Positions 54,449 to 62,759 of a stretch of 64,000 nucleotides of DNA are shown in pieces; within the stretch, counting starts at the first letter, position 1, and each line of letters starts with the position of its first letter. Source of the stretch: Yaniella halotolerans DSM 15476 (GTDB lineage Bacteria; Actinomycetota; Actinomycetes; Actinomycetales; Micrococcaceae); the NCBI RefSeq assembly GCF_000420805.1, contig NZ_ATVQ01000001.1:248001-312000 (forward strand), written 5' to 3'. The notes below the pieces were generated by a model. The model had not been told where the DNA came from, searched no databases, and saw nothing but the letters and a program-made list of their open reading frames with translations. The translations under genes were made by a program, and so were the position numbers.

Positions 54449-56746
54449 GTGCCAGACCAGTTAGTTCACACACGCGTGCTACCGGAACGCACCGCCAGGT
54501 TTTCTGATTGGCCAGAACAAACACCGCAAGAATTTGTCGATGCGGTGGGTTCAACCGGCGTAACGCAACCGTTTGAACACCAGGTAGCTGCCGCCAACCA
54601 CGCCCTCCAGGGACGCCACGTGGTGTTGGCCACCGGAACAGCCTCAGGCAAGTCGCTCGCCTACCAGCTACCGGTTGCTGTCGATGTTGCCGAGGGGTTT
54701 TCCACGGCACTGTATCTTGCCCCGACGAAAGCGCTCGGAGCCGATCAATTAGCGTCTTGGCAGTACCTATCCGAACACGGGGTTTCGGGGTTACGCCCGG
54801 CTGCCTACGACGGAGATACGGATCCATCTTCCCGCGCCTGGGCACGGGAACACGCCAATGTTTTGGTTACCAATCCCGATATGTTGCATGTGGGTATCCT
54901 GCCCAATCACGGGGGCTGGGCAAAGTTCTTCCGGAACCTCAAATATGTGATCGTCGATGAGGCACACACCTATCGCGGGGTGTTTGGCTCCCACGTTGCC
55001 GTTGTGTTGACCAGATTACGCAGAATTTGCGCCAGCCTGGGCAATCATGATGCGGTCTTCATCGGTGCTTCAGCAACTTCGTCTGCCCCCGCAGAAAGCT
55101 TTTCCAAGTTGATTGGATCCTCGGCGGTGAGCGTCGAAGAGGATACCTCGGGTCACGGTGAAGTCGTCGTGGGATTCTGGGAATCTGAGTTTTCTGCAGC
55201 CACCGGTGAGCACGGCGCTCCCCTACGTCGGTCGCTTGTCGCAACGGGCGCCGATATGTTGTCTGACTTAGCGGTCAATACAATCCGATCGGTCGCGTTT
55301 ATTCGCTCCCGTCGAGGTGCCGAAGCGATGGCCCAGATGGTCAAGCGAAACCTGGCGGAGATCGATCCGTCACTACCGGGACGTGCAGCTGCGTATCGTG
55401 CCGGGTTGTTGCCTGAGGAACGTCGAGATGTCGAAGAACGGCTCAATAATGGCAAACTCTTAGCGGTGTCCACGACCCCAGCACTCGAGTTGGGCATAGA
55501 CATCGCCGGACTCGACGGTGTGGTAGTCGCTGGTTGGCCGGGTACGCGCGCTTCCTTTTTCCAACAGTTGGGGCGTGCTGGGCGTTCAGGCCAACGTTCC
55601 CTCGCCCTGTATGTTGCCGGTGATGATCCCATGGACACGTATCTGGTCAACCATCCTCAAGCGGTCTTTGACCTCGCAGTCGAAGACAACGTAATCGACG
55701 CTCAAAACCCACACATCCTATCGGCTCATCTGTGTGCTGCAGCGGCAGAAATTCCACTGCAACCTGATGATCTGGCAGACTTTGGAGACCCGGACCATAT
55801 TCGACACATCGTCGAGGACCTCACGGCTGCCGGATATTTACGGCGTCGCCCGGCCGGATGGTACTGGACCCATGAACAACATGCCGCCGCCATGATCAGT
55901 CTTCGCGATGCCGGTTCGGGCCCCATGCAGATTATCGATGGCGAAACAGGGGCCGTGTTGGGTTCGATTGGTTCCGAACAAGCCCATTCCCAAACACATC
56001 CCGGTGCAGTGTACGTACACCAGGGCCGTACCTGGGTGGTTGATGACCTTGATGAAGAACACGCCACCGTTGTGGTGCTCCGTGCTGAACCGGAATACTT
56101 CACACAAGCCCGCGATGTCACTGACGTAGAAATACTGTCCGAAGACGCTCGATTCTATTCTGACCAGGACCAGTTTGCCTGGGTTCATGGTCCCGTCAAA
56201 GTGACAAACCAGGTGGTGTCGTATCAGCGAAAAGACATTGCCAGCGGTCAGGTGATCGACGAAGAGCCGTTAGACCTCAGCGCACGTGAATTATTCACCC
56301 AGGCTGTCTGGTTTACTGCACCCTCTGACCAGTTTGTGGCCGCAGGATTGACCACAGATCGACTGCCCGGGGCTTTACATGCTGCCGAACACGCCATGAT
56401 CGGTATGATGCCACTGGTCGCGTCGAATGACCGGTGGGACATCGGCGGCGTCTCGTTGGTGCTGCATCCTGACACCGAGGCGCCTACGGTGTTTGTTTAC
56501 GATGGCTACCCTGGCGGGGTGGGGTTCGCGACCCGCGGTTTCAGCCACGCCGCGACATGGATTACCGCGACTATGGAGGCGATCGAGAACTGTGATTGTC
56601 CTGATGGTTGCCCGTCCTGTGTTCAATCGCCCAAGTGCGGCAACCGGAACTCACCATTGGATAAAGCCGGTGCGGTGTTAGTTTTACGTTTTGCCGCACA
56701 GGCGTTGTCTAGGGCAGTTTCGGTCCCGCCCGAGATGCAGCAGTAG
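54449..56746 (+). CDS. DEAD/DEAH-box helicase with DUF1998 domain (YprA/MrfA-like)
   Basis: A 765-residue superfamily 2 helicase. Walker A is TGTASGKSLAYQLP near residue 60, the DEAH box VIVDEAHTYRG near residue 172, and the C-terminal helicase lobe ends with GRAGRSGQ near residue 380. The C-terminal DUF1998 region has the four-cysteine cluster CDCPDGCPSCVQSPKCG near residue 715. Bacillus homologue MrfA repairs mitomycin damage. The start is GTG 54449 without a clear ribosome-binding site; the frame stays open about 75 bases upstream with no usual start codon. Confidence 0.9.
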   Translation: MPDQLVHTRVLPERTARFSDWPEQTPQEFVDAVGSTGVTQPFEHQVAAANHALQGRHVVLATGTASGKSLAYQLPVAVDVAEGFSTALYLAPTKALGADQLASWQYLSEHGVSGLRPAAYDGDTDPSSRAWAREHANVLVTNPDMLHVGILPNHGGWAKFFRNLKYVIVDEAHTYRGVFGSHVAVVLTRLRRICASLGNHDAVFIGASATSSAPAESFSKLIGSSAVSVEEDTSGHGEVVVGFWESEFSAATGEHGAPLRRSLVATGADMLSDLAVNTIRSVAFIRSRRGAEAMAQMVKRNLAEIDPSLPGRAAAYRAGLLPEERRDVEERLNNGKLLAVSTTPALELGIDIAGLDGVVVAGWPGTRASFFQQLGRAGRSGQRSLALYVAGDDPMDTYLVNHPQAVFDLAVEDNVIDAQNPHILSAHLCAAAAEIPLQPDDLADFGDPDHIRHIVEDLTAAGYLRRRPAGWYWTHEQHAAAMISLRDAGSGPMQIIDGETGAVLGSIGSEQAHSQTHPGAVYVHQGRTWVVDDLDEEHATVVVLRAEPEYFTQARDVTDVEILSEDARFYSDQDQFAWVHGPVKVTNQVVSYQRKDIASGQVIDEEPLDLSARELFTQAVWFTAPSDQFVAAGLTTDRLPGALHAAEHAMIGMMPLVASNDRWDIGGVSLVLHPDTEAPTVFVYDGYPGGVGFATRGFSHAATWITATMEAIENCDCPDGCPSCVQSPKCGNRNSPLDKAGAVLVLRFAAQALSRAVSVPPEMQQ

Positions 56747-57065
56747 CATCAAGTCCGATGGGCACGCTGAAGCGTACTTCTACCAGGACAACACCCCGGT
56801 CTTCGAGCTGGCAGGTGGTCATGGAGGCTCCGTGGGCGCTGATCGTGGACTCTGCCACCGCACACGGCTCCCCTATCATGAGTCCCCGCGCGGCATCGGC
56901 CGCTGAGAGCGCTGCCAGATCGGCGGCTACGGCTGCCCGTGACGCTGCCACATGGACTTGAATAAGCGTCATTGTTGCTGCCAAAAGCAACATCAATGCG
57001 GCAAAAACGGTAAGCATCATGGCGGTCGAGGCGCCCTCGTCTGCGGTTAGGGTTGTACGGTCCAT
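56709..57065 (-). CDS. Rv3654c-family TadE-like protein
   Basis: A 118-residue protein with one N-terminal membrane helix. The leader reads DEGASTAMML, with a glycine suitable for prepilin-type cleavage but methionine where pseudopilins have Glu at +5. The mature part contains an AADLAALSAADAARG repeat region and two cysteines (PCAVAES, TTCQLED). Last gene of the Tad locus. Its last 38 bases overlap the convergent helicase gene; its start overlaps TadE by 19 bases. Confidence 0.78.
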   Translation of the reverse strand: MDRTTLTADEGASTAMMLTVFAALMLLLAATMTLIQVHVAASRAAVAADLAALSAADAARGLMIGEPCAVAESTISAHGASMTTCQLEDRGVVLVEVRFSVPIGLDATAASRAGPKLP

Positions 57066-57409
57066 TGGTTTGGTGCTTTCGCTTGGGCGGTGAGTTCAAT
57101 ACTCGGGATCAGCCCGAGTGGGCCTGGGACGGGACTGGTGAGTTCAACGGTGGCCCAGTCACCAGACGATGAGGTGGCCACGCTGGTGGATGTCGAGGTC
57201 ATGGTGGTCACCGAGGTGTTGATCTCATGTTGTGCTTCCCCACGCGCAAGTTGTCTGGCGGCAATTGCTGCTGCTTGGTGAAGGTTGGACTGGTGCATTC
57301 CGATGACTATGACGTTGACGAGCATGGCGATGACCAGGACGACAACGGGGAGAATCACCGCGAATTCCGCTGTCACCGACCCTTCCGTGGATTTCTTAGA
57401 TAGTTGCAT
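57047..57409 (-). CDS. TadE-family pseudopilin
   Basis: A 120-residue protein with a type IV prepilin-like leader: TEGSVTAEF places Glu at +5 and Phe at +6 after the glycine cleavage site, followed by a hydrophobic helix (AVILPVVVLVIAMLVNVIVIG). The rest is threonine/serine-rich. TadE-like pseudopilins are needed for Flp pilus assembly. It follows the pilin gene by 52 bases. Confidence 0.82.
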   Translation of the reverse strand: MQLSKKSTEGSVTAEFAVILPVVVLVIAMLVNVIVIGMHQSNLHQAAAIAARQLARGEAQHEINTSVTTMTSTSTSVATSSSGDWATVELTSPVPGPLGLIPSIELTAQAKAPNQWTVQP

Positions 57410-57461
57410 CGTGGCTCCCGAGGTGGCCGGGGTCTGTGCCCCGGCCGTCTCGTTGATGGGA

Positions 57462-57641
57462 TTAGAAACTCAGGGCACGTTCAATAAGACCTTCCAGAAG
57501 GCCTTGAACGGTTCCCGATGATATGACCGCAGCAAGCACGCCGGCAAAAGCGACGGCGGCCAGTGTAACTATTGAATACTCTGCTGTGTTAGCGCCGTTT
57601 TCGTCGGTCAGGTCGAGGGTAAAGGATTGGTTGTGTTCCAC
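57462..57641 (-). CDS. Flp-type pilin, DUF4244
   Basis: A 59-residue pilin subunit. NGANTAEYSIV shows the Flp signature: cleavage after glycine, Glu at +5, Tyr at +6, then one hydrophobic helix (SIVTLAAVAFAGVLAAVISS) and a short tail. This is the small DUF4244 form found in actinobacterial Tad loci (Rv3656c-like). I chose GTG 57641 with an AAGGAG site; longer frames upstream are noncoding. Confidence 0.88.
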   Translation of the reverse strand: MEHNQSFTLDLTDENGANTAEYSIVTLAAVAFAGVLAAVISSGTVQGLLEGLIERALSF

Positions 57642-57702
57642 GGTATTCTCCTTGTATTCACATGGGGTTACTAGTCGATATTTAGTTATGGGTCTCTGGC
57701 TG

Positions 57703-58137
57703 TTAGCCGGGTAGCAGAGCCAATACCATCGGCACAATGCCCAGCAGAATAAAACTCGGCAGCATGCAGATACCGGTCGGCAGAACAAGTCGAATGGCGA
57801 GTTCCTGGGCTAACTGTTCGGCTAATCGTTTTCGGTTGGCCCGCAACGCGGTGGCTGCTGTGGTGAGCATGTGTGCTGATGGAACTGCTGACGTATGAAC
57901 AAATTGCAGTTCATTAGCGAGTTGGTCCAGGTGTCGATCGTCGCGGGCGTGTTCCCAGGCTTGGTCCCAACTAACGCCCAGCAGCAGTTGGTTGGCCACC
58001 GAAGTTAGTGGCTGACAACCAGGTAGGTGGTTCCCGACTGCTGCCAGGCCGTTGGCTAATGAGCTGCCTGAAGCAAACAGCTGCGCGAGGATATCCAAGA
58101 CCAGCGCCGGGTCGGTGGCAGTGTGTTTCTCCTTCAT
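57703..58137 (-). CDS. TadC-like type II secretion F-domain protein
   Basis: A 144-residue minimal T2SSF-domain membrane protein, much shorter than TadC of Gram-negatives. It has the helical F-domain (HLDQLANELQFVHTSAVPSAHML... TAATALRANRKRLAEQLAQELAIRL) followed by two membrane helices. With TadB it forms the inner membrane platform of the pilus machine. Start overlaps tadB stop by four bases (ATGA). Confidence 0.85.
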   Translation of the reverse strand: MKEKHTATDPALVLDILAQLFASGSSLANGLAAVGNHLPGCQPLTSVANQLLLGVSWDQAWEHARDDRHLDQLANELQFVHTSAVPSAHMLTTAATALRANRKRLAEQLAQELAIRLVLPTGICMLPSFILLGIVPMVLALLPG

Positions 58138-58757
58138 GGTTCCTCCGCGGTTTTCATCATGCGACGCGTCCAGACCCGCCCAATGACCGCAAGCACAACA
58201 CCAGAAACGACCAACAACCAGCCGGTTACGCTGGTGAGTAATTGACCAATAGATGCGCCGAGCATGTGTGCAAGTCCTACTCCAGCTACCGGTAACCAGG
58301 CCAAGAGATTTGCTGTAGATTTCGGCCCCGCCGATGCAGCGTCTCGAGCTTGCTGGGCGTCTTCTCCTGCTTCCAATGCATCGGCAAGACGGTAGAGTAC
58401 TTCTGACAGCGACATTCCGGTGTGCTGGGCTAAGGTCAGGGTTGCGGCCAGCTGTTGCCAGTCGCGGGCTTGGCCTGGTCCGGTTACCTGTGCGAAGTAT
58501 GGCTGATTCAAAAGGCTAGCTGCGTGTTGCCGGTTCAGAACATGATGCATGCAGCATCTGGGATCCACGTCTTCTAGTGCAGGTTGCCCGGAACATGGCT
58601 GGTGCGCTTGGGCTACTTCGGGCCAAAGTTGGCTCAGTGCACGGCCGGCCGATAAGAGTGCTGCGGCCTGTCGAATAACCCGAATAAACTCTGCATGATG
58701 CTGCGCTGCACGACGTTTCGCGGTTATCAGCTCGAAGACTATTTTGAATGGGTTCAT
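58134..58757 (-). CDS. TadB-like type II secretion F-domain protein
   Basis: A 207-residue platform protein. The F-domain core is visible as QLAATLTLAQHTGMSLSEVLYRLADALEAGED near residue 107, followed by two membrane helices (LLAWLPVAGVGLAHML and LLVVSGVVLAVI). The N-terminal region contains several cysteines (CSGQ, CCMHH) not usual for the family. Overlaps tadA and the TadC gene by four bases each. Confidence 0.83.
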   Translation of the reverse strand: MNPFKIVFELITAKRRAAQHHAEFIRVIRQAAALLSAGRALSQLWPEVAQAHQPCSGQPALEDVDPRCCMHHVLNRQHAASLLNQPYFAQVTGPGQARDWQQLAATLTLAQHTGMSLSEVLYRLADALEAGEDAQQARDAASAGPKSTANLLAWLPVAGVGLAHMLGASIGQLLTSVTGWLLVVSGVVLAVIGRVWTRRMMKTAEEP

Positions 58758-59956
58758 GCTGCCCGCCTGTGAACAGTCGCCAGTGAATCCAACAGCCCGA
58801 GTCCGGTGCCTTCTATAACCTGTTGTCCCACCGTTGTGAGCACCGGAATGAGATTGAGTTCGGCGCCGTTGCCGGTTTTGGATAATAAGGCGATTTCAGC
58901 GGGATACCGCCGACCTTCTTCACCCCGGGTGAGTTGAATGACGACGTCAATGGCCGAGCGAATCTGTAGTGCTGCACTCGTCGGCCCCAGCCCCGCAAGT
59001 GCGGCCATGGCATGCAGTCGGGCCGGGACGTCAGCCGCCGAGTTAGCATGAACGGTACCGATGGCGCCGCGGTGACCAGTGTTCATTGCGGTAAGAAAAT
59101 CAACGACTTCGGCACCGCGACATTCTCCAACAATGACCCGGTCGGGACGCATGCGCAGTGCCTGGCGAATGAGGACTGGTAGGCCGATGCCACCCTGGCC
59201 TTCAGTGTTGGCATCACGAGTAGCTAGACCCACCACGTGTGGATGGTCAATATTCAGTTCCGGAGTATCTTCTATGGTGAGGAGACGCTGCCCCTCGTCG
59301 ACCGTGGCTAGGAGGGCAGCCAACAGTGTTGTTTTGCCCGAACCGGTGGCACCTGAAATGAGCATATTGGCGCGGTTCTGCATCAGATGACCAATGACGT
59401 TCAGCCATTTTTCGGCACCATGCCAATCCGTGGACAAAGTCTCAAGACTTGCCTGTGTCTTAGACGGTAATCGGATGGACAGCTGTGGGCCTTCGGTGGC
59501 GATCGGCGGGAGCACTGCGTGAATTCTGGCGTGACCGATCTGCACGTCACCATAGGGCATCCCTTCATCGAGTCGTTTACCACCCTGGCCTAGCAAGCGA
59601 ACTGCGAGCGCTTTCGTTTCTGCAGCGTCCAGGCACGTCTCTGTTCGGCTGAGCCCGGTACCAGTATCGGTCCAAATGCGACCGCGGCCGTCCACGATGA
59701 TGTCAGTGACATCGGGCTGGCGAGAAAATTCCGCAAGCGGGCCGAGCCCCAACAAATCATCCACCATGTGTTGCATGGTTGCTTGAGCCTGGCTGCTGGA
59801 GGTGACCGGCACATGTTTTGCTACAGCTTGTGCCACGACAGCGCGATCAGGTTTGGTTTGGTGGTCGTGAGCGTTCAGACGGGAAGCTAACCAGCGTTTG
59901 GCGGCGGTTAGTCCCCCGACTTTTTCTGGTCGTTTGGGTGTCCATCCGCGTCCCAT
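58754..59956 (-). CDS. TadA/VirB11-type secretion ATPase
   Basis: A 400-residue ATPase powering Flp pilus assembly. The N-terminal domain includes the PilT-type region VTDIIVDGRGRIW near residue 85, Walker A is GATGSGKTTLLA near residue 205, the Asp box IEDTPELN near residue 227, the Walker B segment RPDRVIVGECRGAEV near residue 270 and the His box GHRGAIGTVHA near residue 292. Its ATG shares a base with the stop of the upstream gene (TAATG). Confidence 0.94.
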   Translation of the reverse strand: MGRGWTPKRPEKVGGLTAAKRWLASRLNAHDHQTKPDRAVVAQAVAKHVPVTSSSQAQATMQHMVDDLLGLGPLAEFSRQPDVTDIIVDGRGRIWTDTGTGLSRTETCLDAAETKALAVRLLGQGGKRLDEGMPYGDVQIGHARIHAVLPPIATEGPQLSIRLPSKTQASLETLSTDWHGAEKWLNVIGHLMQNRANMLISGATGSGKTTLLAALLATVDEGQRLLTIEDTPELNIDHPHVVGLATRDANTEGQGGIGLPVLIRQALRMRPDRVIVGECRGAEVVDFLTAMNTGHRGAIGTVHANSAADVPARLHAMAALAGLGPTSAALQIRSAIDVVIQLTRGEEGRRYPAEIALLSKTGNGAELNLIPVLTTVGQQVIEGTGLGLLDSLATVHRRAA

Positions 59957-60831
59957 TAGTCGTCACCTCGCTCCATCCAACGGCGCATGCCTTTGCGGCG
60001 TCGAGTGTTTGAGTAAATGAATTGGAAATCTCGGCGCGTGCCATACTCTGGTATTCGATGGGATGAGTAATCCAGTTTCTTATGCGGTTCAAACTGCACG
60101 TAGAGCGGCCGAGAAAAATCATCGACATGCACCACTTGTGCTCCGTCGGCAGCAAGGCGTTGCGCCATGAACAGATCGGCACCACAATTGACGACGACGG
60201 TGTGGAAATGATGACGAGCTGCAGCAACCGTGTCATCCAGCAGCACAGAATTCAACGGGTTGGCACCATGCTGCTGTAACAGCAGACTGACACCCTCCCA
60301 GACTGGAGTGTTTAGGAGATAGATGTGCGGTGACGGCAAGAAACGGTCAAATTCCAGCACTTCGACGCCATTGTCGGTGTCGTCCAGGATCGTGGTGGTG
60401 AGTGCTCCGGAAGCATCGGCGTCTAGCAGCAGGGTCCTATGTGCCGCGGTCTCGGATGCCGCATAGGCCATTGCCGCCGCCAACAGGGGGTAATTGTCGT
60501 GCCCGGTTTGGACGGTTGCCCACACGGTGTTGTGCGTAGCCCGCGGAAAGCCTTGTGATACCAACCAGTGTTCAAACGTGGCCTCATGCTCTGGGTAGTG
60601 CCACTGCCTGTCTCCGGCGTACATCCTATTGCCGGAAACCTGAATATGGACGGCGTTGGTTGTGTCACTCGCATCCGGAGATTCGATAATGTCCAGGCCC
60701 AGAGCAGCAACTACCGCGTAGACAAAATCGGCAGCCGGACCGGTTGCATCCTGGGTATCGATCAGAACCGAGCGCAGGCCATGCGACGGTGCGTTCTTCT
60801 GTCTTCGGGATCTACGTTGCGTGGTTGTCAT
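59956..60831 (-). CDS. Ssd/CpaE-like septum-site or pilus-positioning protein
   Basis: A 291-residue protein in the position of Rv3660c (Ssd) and CpaE/TadZ. It retains a MinD/ParA-like core (ALLLDADASGALTT-type strand seen as TLLLDADASGALTT near residue 133, and VVNCGADLFMAQRLAADGA near residue 215). No deviant Walker A (GGxGKST) is present; the corresponding region near residue 105 reads ATVQTGHDNYPLLAAAM. It is therefore probably ATP-independent. First gene of the Tad operon. Confidence 0.75.
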   Translation of the reverse strand: MTTTQRRSRRQKNAPSHGLRSVLIDTQDATGPAADFVYAVVAALGLDIIESPDASDTTNAVHIQVSGNRMYAGDRQWHYPEHEATFEHWLVSQGFPRATHNTVWATVQTGHDNYPLLAAAMAYAASETAAHRTLLLDADASGALTTTILDDTDNGVEVLEFDRFLPSPHIYLLNTPVWEGVSLLLQQHGANPLNSVLLDDTVAAARHHFHTVVVNCGADLFMAQRLAADGAQVVHVDDFSRPLYVQFEPHKKLDYSSHRIPEYGTRRDFQFIYSNTRRRKGMRRWMERGDD

Positions 60832-60939
60832 GCATCAAGCATCAACCAATCGACGCATTTTCAACGGAGGGCTCAGCCGCATTGTGGATAAGCACCACAA
60901 TCACAAGATTCTGTGGATCCTGGGCGGTGATTAGCAGCG

Positions 60940-61761
60940 TTAGCCCGTACGGTTGACGCCGTGTAGATCTAGGCCCGGATGGTCTGGGTCAAAGAACGCT
61001 GCGGGGACAGGTTTTGTGGCATCCCAGTCGGATATGTCGATGATATAGCGAGGGTCCCAGGGCTCTGCCCAACCGAGTAATTCCAGGACTCGGTCCAGAA
61101 TCATCGCGGTAAAGCCCCACACTAGCGTGCCGCCAACAGTAAAAGCTGGTGTCCCGTAGCGGTGCTTTGCTGAGCGGTCACTGGCCACGGCGGTCACGCG
61201 GAGTTTCGGATTCACCAGATCACCGACGGGAACTCGGAAGACTCTGGTTGCTTCTGCAGTGGTGATCATTTCATTGTCGTCGGGGTGTTGCCACCAACCC
61301 AGCACCGGTGTCACTTGAAAATTGGTGACTGGTAGCGGCAGCACCGGTAGCGTTCCGAGGGGAATGATGCCGCTGGGGTCAACGCCGGTTTCTTCTTGTG
61401 TTTCACGAATCGCACAGGCGGTCGCATCGACGTCATGAGGGTCGAGGCCCCCGCCCGGAAACGATACTTGTCCGGGATGATTGCGTAACACCATGGACCG
61501 TTGCGTGAGCAAGACGTCGAGTTCTTTCGGCACTATGGTTCGGTCGAACGTGGCTGGCCGGTCGTCCATGGAACCGAATAACAACAGCACCGAGGCGTCT
61601 CGCGGATTAACCAGCGATGCCAGATCGTAGGGCCATGTCTTGGAATGTTCTGGCAGGGATGCCGCGGGTGATACGCTCACCCGATTGACGATATTCTGAT
61701 CGACTTCCCCGTAAGTGTGTACTAGTGCCAGCAAGTCCGCAAGCGCACCATCGAGTTGCAT
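60940..61761 (-). CDS. NUDIX hydrolase (CoA pyrophosphatase-like)
   Basis: A 273-residue hydrolase with a NUDIX box near residue 170: GGLDPHDVDA...RETQEETGV, where the first Glu of the usual box is absent and an Asp-rich UPF0035-like preceding segment is seen, as in CoA pyrophosphatases (NudL/NUDT7 type). The ATG at 61761 shares a base with the nth stop (TAATG). The NUDIX-after-nth order is shared with mycobacteria. Substrate unproven. Confidence 0.84.
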   Translation of the reverse strand: MQLDGALADLLALVHTYGEVDQNIVNRVSVSPAASLPEHSKTWPYDLASLVNPRDASVLLLFGSMDDRPATFDRTIVPKELDVLLTQRSMVLRNHPGQVSFPGGGLDPHDVDATACAIRETQEETGVDPSGIIPLGTLPVLPLPVTNFQVTPVLGWWQHPDDNEMITTAEATRVFRVPVGDLVNPKLRVTAVASDRSAKHRYGTPAFTVGGTLVWGFTAMILDRVLELLGWAEPWDPRYIIDISDWDATKPVPAAFFDPDHPGLDLHGVNRTG

Positions 61762-62543
61762 TATGCCTCCCACTCATAACCGGCGGCCCGCAGGTCAGCG
61801 CGAGAGGCCCCCGCTACAAGGGCCTCATGGATGTGTTCGCGTCCAGGTGCCAGTTCATACGAGAGAAGTTCTTTGGCCGCTGCCGGATTGATCTCACCGA
61901 TCCCAGCAGACGGACACCACTTGGCTACCGGGCACGCCCCACAGGCCGGACGTTTGGCATGACAGATACGTCGTCCTAAGAAGATCACCCGGTGCGACAA
62001 TTCGGTGTAGTCCTTGGGTTCAAACAGTTCGGCGATATCGCGCTCAACCACATTGGCATTGGTCGAATCCGTCCAGCCAAAGCGGTTAGCCAACCGGATA
62101 ACGTGGGTATCGGTTGTAATGCCGGGAACCCCAAAAACGTTGCCCAGCACCACGAAGGCTGTTTTGCGTCCCACACCCGGCAGTTTTACTAGCTCTTCTA
62201 AGGTATCGGGCACTTGGCCGTCATGTTCTTCGACCAGTGCCTGTGATAGGCCCAATAGGGAACGTGTTTTGTTTTTGTAAAACCCGGTGGGACGGATCAG
62301 TTCCTGCAGGCTGGTTTCTTGGGCTTGTGCCATGGCACAAGCATCTGGGTACTGCGCAAAGAGTGTAGGCGTCACCGAGTTCACGCGAATATCGGTGGTC
62401 TGGGCGCTCAAGACTGTTGCCACCAAGAGTTCAAAAGGGTTGGTGAAATCCAGTTCGGCGTGTGCATAGGGAAAGGTTTCCCCTAGCACCCGATATATTT
62501 TGCGTGCCCTGCGTTTCTTGGCCAACGGCGTTTCGTCTGTCAC
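61761..62543 (-). CDS. nth: Endonuclease III
   Basis: A 260-residue DNA glycosylase/AP lyase for oxidised pyrimidines. The helix-hairpin-helix is LPGVGRKTAFVVLG near residue 130 with the catalytic lysine in GRKTA; the catalytic Asp is in ITTDTHVIRLANRFGW. The [4Fe-4S] cluster ligands appear as CHAKRPACGACPVAKWC near residue 205. I chose GTG 62543 with a GAAGGG site; an upstream ATG would add 17 residues that do not resemble the family. Confidence 0.94.
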   Translation of the reverse strand: MTDETPLAKKRRARKIYRVLGETFPYAHAELDFTNPFELLVATVLSAQTTDIRVNSVTPTLFAQYPDACAMAQAQETSLQELIRPTGFYKNKTRSLLGLSQALVEEHDGQVPDTLEELVKLPGVGRKTAFVVLGNVFGVPGITTDTHVIRLANRFGWTDSTNANVVERDIAELFEPKDYTELSHRVIFLGRRICHAKRPACGACPVAKWCPSAGIGEINPAAAKELLSYELAPGREHIHEALVAGASRADLRAAGYEWEA

Positions 62544-62690
62544 AGTCGTCCCTTCTTCACCGATGCCGGTGTTCGCCCACATCCTCTGCTTCATCTTAGG
62601 CCGACAACACTGTTCACCGTCTAACCGTTGCTGTCTACGGCTTTAGGACCGCTCATCGCACGTTTGATAGCCGTTCAGCGCACCTTCGGT

Positions 62691-62744
62691 TTGAATGGGC
62701 CCCCAAAACGCCCTAACATAACCCTAGATGTGACTACGATCACG
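62691..62744 (+). promoter_or_regulatory. acs promoter and CRP/GlxR-like operator
   Basis: TTGAAT (62691-62696), a 17-base spacer and TAACAT (62714-62719) form the promoter, with a start point expected near 62726. Just downstream, TGTGACTACGATCACG (62729-62744) matches the CRP/GlxR consensus TGTGA-N6-TCACA in nine of ten defined bases. A site downstream of the start point would repress when occupied. cAMP control of acetate genes is known in actinobacteria. Confidence 0.6.
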
Positions 62745-62759
62745 ACCCTAAGGAGCCTC

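Noticed and set aside
54333-54845. 170-residue minus-strand frame over the helicase start
   Set aside because: Arginine/proline-rich shadow of the helicase and GNAT coding regions.
60881-60901. ATTGTGG/CCACAAT hairpin before the Tad operon
   Set aside because: Seven-base stem without T tract on either side; could be a weak terminator for the NUDIX gene but too short to support.
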